A stretch of DNA of 64,000 nucleotides from Flavobacterium sp. IMCC34852 (GTDB lineage: Bacteria > Bacteroidota > Bacteroidia > Flavobacteriales > Flavobacteriaceae): the NCBI RefSeq assembly GCF_030643905.1, contig NZ_CP121446.1:1922001-1986000 (forward strand), written 5' to 3'. A program made the position numbers and the translations under genes. The number at the start of each line of letters is the position of its first letter. Position 1 is the stretch's first letter. Below, piece by piece: positions 34,730 to 44,512 of the stretch. The notes under the pieces were generated by a model. The model did not search any database, had not been told where the DNA came from, and saw nothing but the letters and a program-made list of their open reading frames with translations.

Positions 34730-36757
34730 TTATGGTTTGAAGTTTTTAACATCGTTTAGAATATTGAGCGCTTCCAAAATATGATAGTTTTGTTTGATAT
34801 TTTTGATTCTTTCGATGTTGCAGCTTTTTAAATAGTCATCGTATTTTTGGTATTCATCATCGGTTGAATTTTGCTCCACAGCTATGGGATAAGTTCTTTC
34901 GTTGGTAGACTGGATTTCTTTCCAAAGTAAATTCATCTTAGCTACATCATCAAAAACGGCCGAAAACTGGAGTGGTATCGGAGGCAAGTCGTTTTCGTAA
35001 AGCGGATTTATTTTCGCATTGAGTATTTTAATATCTGAAGCTAATTTGTCATTGTCAATTCGGTATTGACTTAAATTGATGACATTGGTTTTTATGCGCT
35101 CGTTGGCCAAACGATTGTATTTGACCTTGATGCCGATTTCATCGTTTTTTAAAGCGGTTTTATTGCTGTCTTCCCGTGGCATTTGTTTGTCAAACAAAAC
35201 CGGAATTTCTACATCAGGTATAATGCCGCTGTATTGGTTGCTTTTTCCGGTAACGCGGTAAAATTTTTCTAAAGTCAGTTTTAAAAACTCATCGTTTTCA
35301 CTGTTTAACGGAAATATTCGCTGCATAGAAGCTTTGCCCAAAGACCGGTTTCCAATAATTAAGGCGCGACTGTAATCTTGCATGGCATTGGCAAAAAATT
35401 CACTGGCCGAAGCTGAAAAACCATTGATCATTACAATCATCGGACCATTATAAATAGTACCGCGATTCATGTCTTTGAGAATTTCTTTTTTGTTTTTATT
35501 GTTGTTCATTACAGCCAACGGTCCGGCATCGATAAATAAACCCGAAAGGCGAATGGCTTCTTCCATAGAACCGCCGCCGTTGTTTTCTATATCAATAATT
35601 AATCCGTCGATTCGGTCTTGTTGCAGTTTGTAAATTTCTTTGGCTACATCACCGCTGACACTCGATTTTCCATTCTCAAAAGTGGCATAGAAACTTGGAA
35701 TTCGAATATAACCAAATGTGCTGTTTTCTTTTTTTAATTTAAAGCTGTATACATTATTCTGATAATCTTTCATTACCTTTTTGTTCAGTTGAACGCTGAA
35801 GGTTTCACCGCTTTTTTTTCTGAAGGTGAAATCGGCAGTTTTGTATTCGTTTGAAGTAATGATTTCATCAATTTTTTTCATCGAAGAGCAGGCAATTTCA
35901 TATTCTTCGTTTTTGTATTTGACTTTTAATACGGTATCGCCTTTGCTGATTTTTTCGGTAAAGTAGGCCGAACTTCCCGGAATAATATCGTCTACAGTCA
36001 TTTCGTCATTCTCATTGGTAGAAAGGTAGAGCCCAAAAGTAAGGTTGTCGGAACTCACCGTGGAGTAAAAGGACGACTTTTCGCTTTGGGAAAAATATTC
36101 GGTATGCGGATCAAAATAAGAGCAAAAAACGGTAAAGAAAACCGAATTGAACTCGGCTTTACTCATCTCGTAACTGTGAATTTTGCATTCGCTTTTTTCA
36201 AAAACCTTAGTTTTACTAGCTGCGGCCAATTTTTCAAAATTAGCGGTAAGCGAATCTTTATTGGTGCTCAATTCGGCCACATCCCGAAGTATATTATAGA
36301 GTAACCTTTTTTTGTATAAATGTTTTAACTCTTTTTCTTCTTTAGCATAAGGAAAAGCCTCTTTGGAGAATTGTACTTTTTCGGCACTGTTTAACGGGAA
36401 AGGTTCCTTTTTGATAGCCGCCAATAGTACTTTGTATCTTGTGATGGTTTTGGAGTAAGCTGTATAAAAATCGTCTAAAAAGCTGCAATTATTTTCCTTG
36501 AGATAATCATCGATTTTGCGTTCGTGCTTTTGAAGCGCTTTGATTTCGGGCTCAATAAACAAGCGATTTTCTTCGTCTAATTGACTGAGGAATGTTTTAA
36601 AAACATAAACCGATAAACTATCGTCTACCGGTTTAGGTTTATAGTGGTTTTCCTGAATAAGCAAGTTGATTTTTGATAAAGTTTCACAAGGATTCTTTTC
36701 GGTTTGTCCAAAAAGAAGGAAAGGGAATAAACTCGCTGCTACAAGAAATTTGGTCAC
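34730..36757 (-). CDS. S41 family carboxy-terminal processing protease (Tsp/Prc-like)
   Basis: 675 residues. A short signal (MTKFLVAASLFPFLLFGQ), an N-terminal helical region like tail-specific protease (about 25-210), a PDZ domain (about 235-320: LTFGLYLSTNENDEMTVDDIIPGSSAYF), then the S41 catalytic domain: IENNGGGSMEEAIRLSGLFI and MIVMINGFSASASEFFANAM, with catalytic Ser in SASASE and Lys in NRSLGKASMQ. The C-terminal DUF3340-like part is present. It degrades periplasmic proteins with unstructured C-termini. The downstream gcvT begins just after on the same strand. Confidence 0.9.
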   Translation of the reverse strand: MTKFLVAASLFPFLLFGQTEKNPCETLSKINLLIQENHYKPKPVDDSLSVYVFKTFLSQLDEENRLFIEPEIKALQKHERKIDDYLKENNCSFLDDFYTAYSKTITRYKVLLAAIKKEPFPLNSAEKVQFSKEAFPYAKEEKELKHLYKKRLLYNILRDVAELSTNKDSLTANFEKLAAASKTKVFEKSECKIHSYEMSKAEFNSVFFTVFCSYFDPHTEYFSQSEKSSFYSTVSSDNLTFGLYLSTNENDEMTVDDIIPGSSAYFTEKISKGDTVLKVKYKNEEYEIACSSMKKIDEIITSNEYKTADFTFRKKSGETFSVQLNKKVMKDYQNNVYSFKLKKENSTFGYIRIPSFYATFENGKSSVSGDVAKEIYKLQQDRIDGLIIDIENNGGGSMEEAIRLSGLFIDAGPLAVMNNNKNKKEILKDMNRGTIYNGPMIVMINGFSASASEFFANAMQDYSRALIIGNRSLGKASMQRIFPLNSENDEFLKLTLEKFYRVTGKSNQYSGIIPDVEIPVLFDKQMPREDSNKTALKNDEIGIKVKYNRLANERIKTNVINLSQYRIDNDKLASDIKILNAKINPLYENDLPPIPLQFSAVFDDVAKMNLLWKEIQSTNERTYPIAVEQNSTDDEYQKYDDYLKSCNIERIKNIKQNYHILEALNILNDVKNFKP

Positions 36758-36759
36758 AT

Positions 36760-37845
36760 TTATGGTTTTTTATAAAAGGGTAATTTAACCACTTTTGCTT
36801 TTACTTTATTGTTTCTGATTTGGATGTAGATGTCGCTGTCAACCGCTGAAAACTCAGTTTTAACATAACCCATTCCGATTCCTTTCCCCAAAGATGGTGC
36901 CATAGTTCCCGAAGTTACAATTCCGATATTATTACCTTCAGCATCAACAATTTCGTAATCATGACGCGGAATGCCTCTTTCTACTAATTCGAAACCAATT
37001 AGTTTGCGGCTAACACCGGCTTCTTTTTGTTTTAAAAGATTCTCCGAATTGGTGAAGGTTTTGTTGAATTTGGTAATCCAACCCAAACCGGCTTCTAATG
37101 GAGAAGTAGTATCATTGATGTCATTTCCATACAAGCAGAATCCCATTTCTAAACGCAAGGTATCGCGTGCTGCTAAGCCAATTGGTTTAATGCCAAAAGC
37201 AGCGCCGGCTTCGAATACTTTGTTCCAAACTTGTTCAACGTCTGAATTTTTACAGTAAATCTCAAATCCGCCAGAACCGGTATAACCTGTGGCAGAAATA
37301 ATGACATGTTCAATCCCGGCAAACGGGCCGACTTCAAAATGGTAATATTTAATAGCCGATAAATCCACTGAAGTTAGCGATTGCATGGCTTCTACGGCTT
37401 TTGGTCCTTGGATGGCCAACAAAGAATAGTCTTCAGAAATATTTTTCATGTCGACACCTAAGTCATTGTGCGAAGCAATCCAATTCCAGTCTTTTTCAAT
37501 ATTAGAAGCGTTTACTACCAATAAATATTGGTCTTCTTTCATACGGTAAACGATTAAATCGTCTACAATTCCACCATCGTTATTAGGTAAACACGAATAT
37601 TGTGCACGCCCGATTTCTAATACCGAAGCGTCATTAGATGTTACTTTTTGAATCAGTGCCAAAGCATTCTCTCCCGTAAGCAAAAATTCTCCCATATGTG
37701 ACACGTCAAAAACGCCCACGCCATTTCTTACGGTTTCATGTTCGGCATTCACACCTTCATATTGAACCGGCATGTTGTATCCGGCAAACGGTACCATTTT
37801 GGCTCCTAAACTTTCATGAACGTGTGTTAAAGCTGTGTTTTTCAT
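36760..37845 (-). CDS. gcvT: Glycine cleavage system aminomethyltransferase (T protein)
   Basis: 361 residues from ATG 37845 ([29 protein letters not shown]); a TTG six nt further upstream is unlikely. Motifs: [11 protein letters not shown], the tetrahydrofolate-binding [13 protein letters not shown], and [19 protein letters not shown]. The T protein transfers the methylene group to tetrahydrofolate. glyA (serine hydroxymethyltransferase) lies 1.4 kb away, in line with one-carbon metabolism. The H and P proteins are not in this window. The preceding S41 gene stop lies 2 nt from this gene's end. Confidence 0.95.
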   Translation of the reverse strand: MKNTALTHVHESLGAKMVPFAGYNMPVQYEGVNAEHETVRNGVGVFDVSHMGEFLLTGENALALIQKVTSNDASVLEIGRAQYSCLPNNDGGIVDDLIVYRMKEDQYLLVVNASNIEKDWNWIASHNDLGVDMKNISEDYSLLAIQGPKAVEAMQSLTSVDLSAIKYYHFEVGPFAGIEHVIISATGYTGSGGFEIYCKNSDVEQVWNKVFEAGAAFGIKPIGLAARDTLRLEMGFCLYGNDINDTTSPLEAGLGWITKFNKTFTNSENLLKQKEAGVSRKLIGFELVERGIPRHDYEIVDAEGNNIGIVTSGTMAPSLGKGIGMGYVKTEFSAVDSDIYIQIRNNKVKAKVVKLPFYKKP

Positions 37846-37908
37846 TATCAATTAAATTGTGTTGTTGTTGTTTGTTTTAAATTTTGATATTGTAATTGTC
37901 ATTAAAAA

Positions 37909-39195
37909 TTATTTTCTAACAAATGGCGGTAAAAGTTTGGTGGCTACTTCTCCGAACCCGATACGAATAGAACTGTTTTTGCAGTATCCTTTCATAATTA
38001 CCGTATCGTTATCGTTGATAAATTTGCGTTCCGAACCATCATTCATGGTAATTGGATTTTTTCCGCCCCAAGTCAATTCCAGCATAGAGCCAAAGCTATC
38101 CGGTGTCGGTCCCGAAATGGTTCCTGAACCCATCATATCACCCGAATTTACGCGACAACCGTTTGAAGTATGATGTGCCAATTGTTGTGACATGGACCAA
38201 TACATGTACTTAAAGTTTGATTTTGAAACTAAAGTCGGTTCCACATTTTCAGGTTCTATATAGACTTCTAAATTGATGTCGAAAGCATTTTTCCCTTTTT
38301 GTTGTAAATAGGGAAGCGGCATAGGTTCTTGGTTAGGTCCTTTGCAACGGAAAGGTTCCAAAGCATCCATAGTAACAATCCAAGGAGAAATTGACGAAGC
38401 AAAGTTTTTGGCTAAGAAAGGCCCGAGTGGCACATATTCCCATTTTTGGATATCACGTGCGCTCCAATCATTGAGTAAAACCATACCGAAAATATAATCT
38501 TCAGCTTCTGTTACCGGAATGTTTTCGCCCATGATATTGGCATCGGTAGTAATGAAAGCGGTTTCTAATTCGAAATCGACTGAGCGTGACGGACCAAAAA
38601 CAGGGGTAGTTTCACCATTGGGTAGGGTTTGACCCATTGGTCGGTGAACCGGAATTCCCGATGGAATAATGGTAGAACTTCTTCCGTGGTATCCAACCGG
38701 TATGTGTAGCCAGTTTGGCAACAAGGCATTCGCCGGGTCGCGGAACATTTTACCTACATTAGTGGCGTGTTCTTTACTCGAATAAAAATCAGTATAATCA
38801 CCAATCAATACCGGAAGTTGCATTTCTACTTCTTCCATTTTAAAAATCACTATTTCTCGGTGCTCCGGATTATCTCTTAGTTTTGGGTTATTGCTGTCAA
38901 AAATATCTCCAATACGGTTTCTGACTAAGCGCCATGTTTTTTTTCCGTCCGAAATAAAATCATTTAGCGTGTCTTGCATGAACATATCGTCAGTCAAATC
39001 AATTCCTTCAAAATAATTTAACTGTTGCAAGGCACCTAAATCGATAGCATAATCGCCAATTCTTGTGCCGATAGTAATTACGTCTTCCTTAGTCAGAAAT
39101 ACACCAAAAGGGATATTCTGAATGGGGAAGTCACTGTCGGTCGGCACATTAAGCCATGATTTTCGGTTGGGATTGTTAGTTGTATTGGGCATCAT
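37909..39195 (-). CDS. fahA: Fumarylacetoacetase
   Basis: 428 residues. The last step of tyrosine/phenylalanine catabolism: fumarylacetoacetate to fumarate and acetoacetate. The N-terminal domain has WLNVPTDSDFPIQNIPFGVF. The catalytic domain has DFYSSKEHATNVG, GYHGRSSTIIPSG, the metal-binding DFELETAF, NDWSARDIQKWEYVPLGPFLAKNFA and GDMMGSGTISGP. A canonical promoter is visible (39228-39258). Two ATG codons (39195, 39192) leave a one-residue doubt. It is divergent from glyA and on the same strand as gcvT. Confidence 0.95.
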   Translation of the reverse strand: MMPNTTNNPNRKSWLNVPTDSDFPIQNIPFGVFLTKEDVITIGTRIGDYAIDLGALQQLNYFEGIDLTDDMFMQDTLNDFISDGKKTWRLVRNRIGDIFDSNNPKLRDNPEHREIVIFKMEEVEMQLPVLIGDYTDFYSSKEHATNVGKMFRDPANALLPNWLHIPVGYHGRSSTIIPSGIPVHRPMGQTLPNGETTPVFGPSRSVDFELETAFITTDANIMGENIPVTEAEDYIFGMVLLNDWSARDIQKWEYVPLGPFLAKNFASSISPWIVTMDALEPFRCKGPNQEPMPLPYLQQKGKNAFDINLEVYIEPENVEPTLVSKSNFKYMYWSMSQQLAHHTSNGCRVNSGDMMGSGTISGPTPDSFGSMLELTWGGKNPITMNDGSERKFINDNDTVIMKGYCKNSSIRIGFGEVATKLLPPFVRK

Positions 39196-39227
39196 TGTGT
39201 TGATTTAGTTGTTGAAAATTTAGCAAT

Positions 39228-39258
39228 CAAATATATCATTAACTATTAATTTAACAAA
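39228..39258 (-). promoter_or_regulatory. Consensus promoter of fahA
   Basis: -33 TTTG (39258-39255), 19-nt spacer, -7 TATATTTG (39235-39228). It shares the 106-nt divergent region with the glyA promoter. Confidence 0.8.
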
Positions 39259-39267
39259 CGATTTTCG

Positions 39268-39275
39268 TAATTTTG
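39268..39275 (+). promoter_or_regulatory. -7 promoter box of glyA
   Basis: TAATTTTG, 26 nt before ATG 39302. No -33 box at the usual distance. The two divergent promoters lie close, so they may interfere. Confidence 0.5.
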
Positions 39276-39301
39276 ACCTCAATTTAACGAAATAATTTCA
39301 A

Positions 39302-40576
39302 ATGCAACGCGACGAACAAATTTTTGACTTAATTCTTGAAGAACAAGAAAGACAAATCCAAGGAATAGAACTAATTGCTTCTGAGAACTTTGTAAGTGAT
39401 CAAGTAATGGAAGCCGCCGGTTCGGTATTAACCAATAAATATGCAGAAGGCTATCCGGGCAAACGATATTACGGTGGCTGCGAAGTAGTAGATGTAATCG
39501 AACAAATCGCCATCGATAGAGCAAAAGCTTTATTCGGTGCTGAGTATGTAAATGTGCAACCACATTCAGGATCACAGGCCAACACGGCTGTTTTTGCCGC
39601 TTGTTTAAAACCGGGTGATAAAATTTTAGGTTTCGACTTGTCTCACGGCGGACACTTAACCCATGGTTCACCGGTAAACTTTTCAGGGAAATTGTACTCT
39701 CCTGTATTTTACGGAGTAGAAAAAGAAACCGGGGTTTTGAACTATGATAAAATTCAAGAAATAGCTACACAAGAGCAACCTAAAATGATTATTGCAGGTG
39801 CTTCGGCCTATTCTCGTGATATGGATTTTAAACGTTTCAGAGAAATTGCCGACAGTGTTGGGGCATTATTATTAGCGGATATTTCGCATCCTGCGGGTTT
39901 AATTGCCAAAGGATTGATGAATGATCCTATTCCGCATTGTCATATTGTAACTACTACAACGCACAAAACCTTACGCGGTCCAAGAGGCGGAATGATTATG
40001 ATGGGTAAAGATTTTGAAAATCCATGGGGTTTAACCACGCCAAAAGGAGAAATCAGAATGATGTCACACGTATTGGATATGTCGGTTTTTCCGGGAAATC
40101 AGGGCGGACCATTGGAACATATCATTGCCGCGAAAGCAGTAGCGTTTGGCGAAGCTTTATCCGATGAATTTTTTACTTATGCGATGCAGGTTCAAAAAAA
40201 TGCTAAAGCTATGGCAGAAGCTTTCGTAAAAAGAGGTTACCACTTAATCTCCGGCGGAACCGACAATCATATGATGCTAATTGATTTAAGAAACAAAAAT
40301 ATTTCCGGTAAAGATGCCGAAATTGCTTTAGGCAAAGCCGAAATCACCGTAAACAAAAACATGGTGCCTTTTGACGACAAATCACCATTTGTAACTTCAG
40401 GAATTCGTGTTGGAACGCCTGCCATTACCACACGTGGTTTAGTGGAAAGCGATATGGAAACTATAGTGGATTTAATTGACCGAGTATTGACAAATGCTAC
40501 TAATGATGAGTTATTAGAAGAAATTGCAGAAGAAGTAAACGATATGATGAGCGAAAGAGCAATTTTCGTTTATTAA
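39302..40576 (+). CDS. glyA: Serine hydroxymethyltransferase
   Basis: 424 residues. Interconverts serine and glycine with tetrahydrofolate and [70 protein letters not shown], the PLP-lysine motif [14 protein letters not shown], and [13 protein letters not shown] are family signatures. Length is standard. It is flanked by its own promoter and terminator. Confidence 0.98.
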   Translation: MQRDEQIFDLILEEQERQIQGIELIASENFVSDQVMEAAGSVLTNKYAEGYPGKRYYGGCEVVDVIEQIAIDRAKALFGAEYVNVQPHSGSQANTAVFAACLKPGDKILGFDLSHGGHLTHGSPVNFSGKLYSPVFYGVEKETGVLNYDKIQEIATQEQPKMIIAGASAYSRDMDFKRFREIADSVGALLLADISHPAGLIAKGLMNDPIPHCHIVTTTTHKTLRGPRGGMIMMGKDFENPWGLTTPKGEIRMMSHVLDMSVFPGNQGGPLEHIIAAKAVAFGEALSDEFFTYAMQVQKNAKAMAEAFVKRGYHLISGGTDNHMMLIDLRNKNISGKDAEIALGKAEITVNKNMVPFDDKSPFVTSGIRVGTPAITTRGLVESDMETIVDLIDRVLTNATNDELLEEIAEEVNDMMSERAIFVY

Positions 40577-40600
40577 TTCCTTCCAATGTTGATAAAAATC

Positions 40601-40636
40601 AAACCTTCAAGAGTTCGCTTTTGGAGGTTTTTTTTA
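40601..40636 (+). terminator. Intrinsic terminator after glyA
   Basis: AAACCTTCAA pairs with TTGGAGGTTT (one T-G pair), then a T7 tract. Confidence 0.85.
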
Positions 40637-40708
40637 TGATAATTGTTAGGCTTTGAACGTGGCAATTGTCGTAAATTTGAAAGACAAAATTCATAAATAC
40701 CAAGTTTA

Positions 40709-41800
40709 ATGAAATTGCTGAAAGTTCTCTGTTTATCCTACATCTTCCTTATTGTTTCTTGTTCTCAAAAAGACAATGGCGAAATCCAACCCACCAAAGG
40801 CAGTATTACCGAAAGCGTTTATGCCTCGGGTGTCGTGAAATCTGAAAATCAATATACGGTTTATGCTTCGGTCAGTGGCGTGCTGCAAAAAATCAATGTC
40901 TCGGCAGGGCAAACAATTGTTCAGGGACAATCTTTGTTTCAAATAGAAAGTGACAAAGCGGCGTTGAATACCGAAAATGCCCGATTGGCTTACCAATTGA
41001 GCAATGAAAACAACCGCTACATTCAGGATAAGATTGCCGAAATGGAAACCAAAGTTCAAGCGGCCAAAGACAAATTGGCTTTAGATCAATCGGTTTACAA
41101 CAGAAATAAAAACATCAAACAGTACAATGTGATTTCGGAAGTAGAGTATGAGCGCGTTGAACTGGCGTATAAAAATTCGAAATCCAATTACGAAGCCGCT
41201 GTAAAACAGTTGTCTCAATTGAAATCCCAATTGAAAAACGAACAGAGCAGAAGCAATATCAATCTTAAACTCAATGAAAAATCCCAGAGTGATTTTACGG
41301 TGAAAAGCGCTATCAGCGGAGAATTATTTGATGTTTTGGTCAAAGAAGGTACTTTGATAAATCCGCAAACGCCTTTGGCCATAATCGGAGAGAAAAATAC
41401 TTATGTACTCGAATTGGATGTGGATGAAAATGATATGGTTCGGGTAAAATTGGGTCAAAAACTAGCGGTAACCATGGACAGTTACAAAGGGCAAGTTTTT
41501 GAAGCTACTGTGGATAAAATCTATCCGATAATGGATGTACGTTCCCGAACCTTTAAAATCGAAGCTCATTTTACCAATCCGCCGACAAAGTTGTATCCAA
41601 ATCTCACGGCAGAAGCCAATATTATTATTCAAACCAAAAAAGAAGCTTTGACGATTCCTAAAAGCTATTTGATTGATAACAAATATGTTTTGGTCAATAA
41701 AGATGAAAAACGTCAGGTTAAAGTTGGCCTAAGCGATTACCGACATGTTGAAATTTTGGATGGATTGACCGCTGGAGAAACCATCTATAAACCTAAGTAA
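40709..41800 (+). CDS. Efflux adaptor lipoprotein (HlyD/AcrA membrane-fusion family)
   Basis: 363 residues with a lipoprotein signal (LIVSC, Cys18). The barrel-sandwich hybrid halves flank an alpha hairpin (about 85-195, TENARLAYQLSNENNRYIQDKIAEMETKVQAAKDKLALDQ). IGEKNTYVLELDVDENDMVRVKLGQKLAVTMDSYKGQVFEATVDKIYP is the beta-barrel domain. It bridges an inner-membrane transporter to an outer-membrane channel. Its stop overlaps the permease start (TAATG), so it is the first gene of an export operon. No TolC-like gene is included. Confidence 0.9.
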   Translation: MKLLKVLCLSYIFLIVSCSQKDNGEIQPTKGSITESVYASGVVKSENQYTVYASVSGVLQKINVSAGQTIVQGQSLFQIESDKAALNTENARLAYQLSNENNRYIQDKIAEMETKVQAAKDKLALDQSVYNRNKNIKQYNVISEVEYERVELAYKNSKSNYEAAVKQLSQLKSQLKNEQSRSNINLKLNEKSQSDFTVKSAISGELFDVLVKEGTLINPQTPLAIIGEKNTYVLELDVDENDMVRVKLGQKLAVTMDSYKGQVFEATVDKIYPIMDVRSRTFKIEAHFTNPPTKLYPNLTAEANIIIQTKKEALTIPKSYLIDNKYVLVNKDEKRQVKVGLSDYRHVEILDGLTAGETIYKPK

Positions 41801-43056
41801 TGAACTTCAAGCTTATTTTAAATATTGCTATTCATTTGTTGCGAGCGCGTCTAAAGCAAACCATTGTGGCAGCTGTCGGCGTTACTTTCGGAATAGCTAT
41901 GTTTATTACACTGGTTAGTTTTATGAACGGAATGAATGATTTACTCGATGGTTTAATGCTCAACAGAACACCACATGTTCGTTTATATAACGAAATAAAA
42001 CCATCTGAAAATCAACCTATTTCTTATTCAGAAAAACACAAAGACAACACCAATTTTATTGCTTCGGTTAAACCCAAAGACAGAGGCAAAGCCATCTACA
42101 ATTGCAAGTCGATTATGTATGATTTAAAACAGGACAAACGCATTATTGATGTGGCGCCAAAAGTAACTGCGCCGGTATTCTTTAATTCGGGAACCATTGA
42201 AATTTCGGGTGTTATTAATGGAATAGATGTTTTGGCAGAAGAAAAGTTGTTCAAAATCAGTGAGTACATTATTGAAGGCGAAGTGCCCGATTTGCTCCAA
42301 AACAACAGCATTATTATTGGTAAAGGATTGGCCGATAAAATGCTTTTAGAGAAAGGTGATGTCATCAAAGTGACTACTTCCAAAGGCAGTTTAGCTACCT
42401 TGAAGATTGTAGGGATTTCTCAGGTTGGCATCTCCGAAATTGATGATGTTATGAGTTATACATCATTGGTTACCGCTCAAAAAATCTTGGGAGAACCCAC
42501 CAATTACATTACCGATATTCAAGTGAAAACGTATGATATTGCAATAGCACCGACTTTGGCCAAAGAATTTGCCGTCAATTACGATTTGGATACTATTGAT
42601 TACCAAACCACCAATTCCCAATTTGAAACCGGTAGTTCCATCCGAAGTATAATATCATATGCCGTTGGAATTGTGTTACTGATAGTCGCCGGATTTGGAA
42701 TTTACAACATTCTCAATATGATGATTTTTGAAAAAATGGACAGTATAGCCATTCTCAAAGCTACCGGATTTTCGGGTAATGATGTTAAGTGGATATTCAT
42801 CTCACTGTCTATGATTATTGGGATAACCGGAGGTCTTTTCGGCTTGTTTTTCGGCTATGTTTTTTCTAACATTATTGATATTGTTCCATTCAATACCGCG
42901 GCTTTGCCAACCATTAAAACGTATCCCATCAATTACAACCCGATGTTTTATGTCATCGGAATTGCCTTTGCTTTGGTAACCACTTTTATCGCCGGTTTGT
43001 TTCCGGCACTCAAAGCCAGCAAAATTGATCCGGTAGAAATTATTAGAGGAAAATAA
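41800..43056 (+). CDS. ABC transporter permease (MacB/LolCE-type FtsX family)
   Basis: 418 residues. N-terminal membrane helix (about 20-45), a large periplasmic MacB_PCD-like domain, then three C-terminal helices of the FtsX domain (ISYAVGIVLLIVAGFGIYNILNMMIFEKMDSIAILKATGFSGNDV; FISLSMIIGITGGLFGLFFGYVFS; FYVIGIAFALVTTFIAGLFPALKASKIDPVEIIRGK). The C-terminal PALKASKIDPVEIIRGK is characteristic of MacB/LolC-like permeases, which move lipoproteins, peptides or drugs out of the inner membrane. It sits between the adaptor and the ATPase. Confidence 0.9.
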   Translation: MNFKLILNIAIHLLRARLKQTIVAAVGVTFGIAMFITLVSFMNGMNDLLDGLMLNRTPHVRLYNEIKPSENQPISYSEKHKDNTNFIASVKPKDRGKAIYNCKSIMYDLKQDKRIIDVAPKVTAPVFFNSGTIEISGVINGIDVLAEEKLFKISEYIIEGEVPDLLQNNSIIIGKGLADKMLLEKGDVIKVTTSKGSLATLKIVGISQVGISEIDDVMSYTSLVTAQKILGEPTNYITDIQVKTYDIAIAPTLAKEFAVNYDLDTIDYQTTNSQFETGSSIRSIISYAVGIVLLIVAGFGIYNILNMMIFEKMDSIAILKATGFSGNDVKWIFISLSMIIGITGGLFGLFFGYVFSNIIDIVPFNTAALPTIKTYPINYNPMFYVIGIAFALVTTFIAGLFPALKASKIDPVEIIRGK

Positions 43057-43059
43057 TTA

Positions 43060-43099
43060 TAGCCATGAAAACACAAGTATGCATAAATTTTCGTGGCTA
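43060..43099. repeat. Intercistronic hairpin between permease and ATPase genes
   Basis: TAGCCATGAAAA (43060-43071) and TTTTCGTGGCTA (43088-43099) pair over 12 bp with one G-T pair around a 16-nt loop. It has no T-tract, so it is not a classical terminator. It could stabilise or process the operon mRNA, or change the ratio of permease to ATPase. Confidence 0.6.
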
Positions 43100-43118
43100 A
43101 AATTTATAAAAATATAGT

Positions 43119-43793
43119 ATGAGCAACAAAGTTTTAGAAACCAAAGGTTTGACCAAGTACTTTTACGACCCGATTCAGTTTCAGGTTTTAAAAGCTATCA
43201 ATATGAGCATCAATCACGGTGAATTTGTTTCGATTGTGGGGAAATCCGGTTGCGGAAAATCGACTTTGTTGTATTTACTTTCAACAATGGATACCGATTA
43301 TGAAGGACAGTTGTTCATCAATGAAGAATTGATTACCGGAAAATCAGATCAAGAGTTGGCCCAACTCCGCAATGAAAAAATAGGCTTTGTGTTTCAGTTT
43401 CACTACTTGCTTTCCGAATACAATGTCTTGAAAAATGTCATGTTACCGGGAATGAAACTCAATAAATTTTCGGAAGAAGAAATCGAGCACAACGCTATGG
43501 AGCATTTGAAAACATTGGGCATGCACGAGCAAGCCTTAAAAATGCCTAATCAATTAAGCGGTGGCCAAAAACAACGGGTAGCTATTGCCAGAGCACTTAT
43601 CAATAATCCGCTAATTATTATGGGCGATGAGCCTACAGGAAATCTCGATAAGAAAAACAGTGATATTGTTTTCGATATTTTTAAGCATTTGACCCAAGAC
43701 CACAATCAAACTCTTTTGGTGGTTACCCACGACAGTGATTTTGCTTCAAGAACACAAAGAACCATCACCATGGAAGATGGTATGATTATTTAA
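43119..43793 (+). CDS. ABC transporter ATP-binding protein (MacB/LolD type)
   Basis: 224 residues. Walker A SIVGKSGCGKSTLLY, Q-loop IGFVFQFHYLL, signature QLSGGQKQRVAIARALI, Walker B PLIIMGDEPTGNLD, H-loop VVTHDSDFA. The size and the missing extra domains match LolD/MacB-type ATPases that pair with FtsX-family permeases. It is last in the adaptor-permease-ATPase order. It overlaps the convergent pentapeptide gene by 8 nt. Confidence 0.94.
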   Translation: MSNKVLETKGLTKYFYDPIQFQVLKAINMSINHGEFVSIVGKSGCGKSTLLYLLSTMDTDYEGQLFINEELITGKSDQELAQLRNEKIGFVFQFHYLLSEYNVLKNVMLPGMKLNKFSEEEIEHNAMEHLKTLGMHEQALKMPNQLSGGQKQRVAIARALINNPLIIMGDEPTGNLDKKNSDIVFDIFKHLTQDHNQTLLVVTHDSDFASRTQRTITMEDGMII

Positions 43794-44358
43794 CTACAAT
43801 ATCATATTTCTCTAACAATCCTTTTAATCCATCAACCGAAAAAACAGCTTTTTTAATTTTATTTTTTTCGGGATCAAAAGCGTAATCATAACTTGTTGAA
43901 AAGTCGGCCTTATTGGCAATAGTATCAATAAAAACTGCTCTTCGCAGGTTGCAATTGTCAAACAATACTTCGGTTAAATCACTTGCCATAAAATCAACCG
44001 AAATCATACTGCAGTTGATGAATTGCATTTTCCGCATTTTCAAAGCATAAAATTTGGCATAATCCAATAAACAATCTTTGAAGTGAAATTCAAAAATTAC
44101 TTGGTCTGTCATAGCGAAATTAACATTGGTGAAGTTGCATTTGGTAAACCAAACGCCACGCAAAGAAACATAATTGATTTTCGCGTCTTTAAAATTGCAA
44201 TCCAAGAAATTACAATCCACAAAAGAAACGGTCTTAAAAGTACAATTGGTAAAATCACAGTGTCGAAACGTGCAATTTTCAAATTCTTTGTACTTAGTAT
44301 TGTCGTCGTCAAAGATGTCGAATTGGAATTCTTGATCTAAAATATAATCTGATGCCAT
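43786..44358 (-). CDS. Pentapeptide repeat-containing protein
   Basis: 190 residues. Residues about 22-165 form pentapeptide repeats with central Phe/Leu (FENCTFRHCDFTNCTFKTVSFVDCNFLDCNFKDA, NFTNVNFAMTD, LYAKF..., NCNLRRAVFIDT). These fold into a right-handed quadrilateral helix. Some relatives protect DNA gyrase from quinolones (Qnr/McbG); the ligand of this one is unknown. The number of repeats is similar to Qnr-like proteins, but no closer match is supported. -7 box TAATTTTG at 44437-44444. Confidence 0.9.
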   Translation of the reverse strand: MASDYILDQEFQFDIFDDDNTKYKEFENCTFRHCDFTNCTFKTVSFVDCNFLDCNFKDAKINYVSLRGVWFTKCNFTNVNFAMTDQVIFEFHFKDCLLDYAKFYALKMRKMQFINCSMISVDFMASDLTEVLFDNCNLRRAVFIDTIANKADFSTSYDYAFDPEKNKIKKAVFSVDGLKGLLEKYDIVVK

Positions 44359-44461
44359 CTAAAAAAAATAAGTGGTAAATCTACTAAATAATAGGACAAA
44401 GTATCGTTAACAATTGTTGATAAAATTTAAGCCATGCAAAATTATCGATTGCCTAAAGTAA

Positions 44462-44469
44462 TACTTTTG
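44462..44469 (+). promoter_or_regulatory. -7 promoter box of the NUDIX gene
   Basis: TACTTTTG, 43 nt before ATG 44513. No reliable -33 box. Confidence 0.4.
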
Positions 44470-44512
44470 ATTGTTACGGAGCTAGGAAAGAGCATTTTTA
44501 AAACATTACAAA

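Noticed and set aside
36760..37852. Glycine riboswitch upstream of gcvT
   Set aside because: The gap between fahA and gcvT is only 63 nt and shows no aptamer-like structure.
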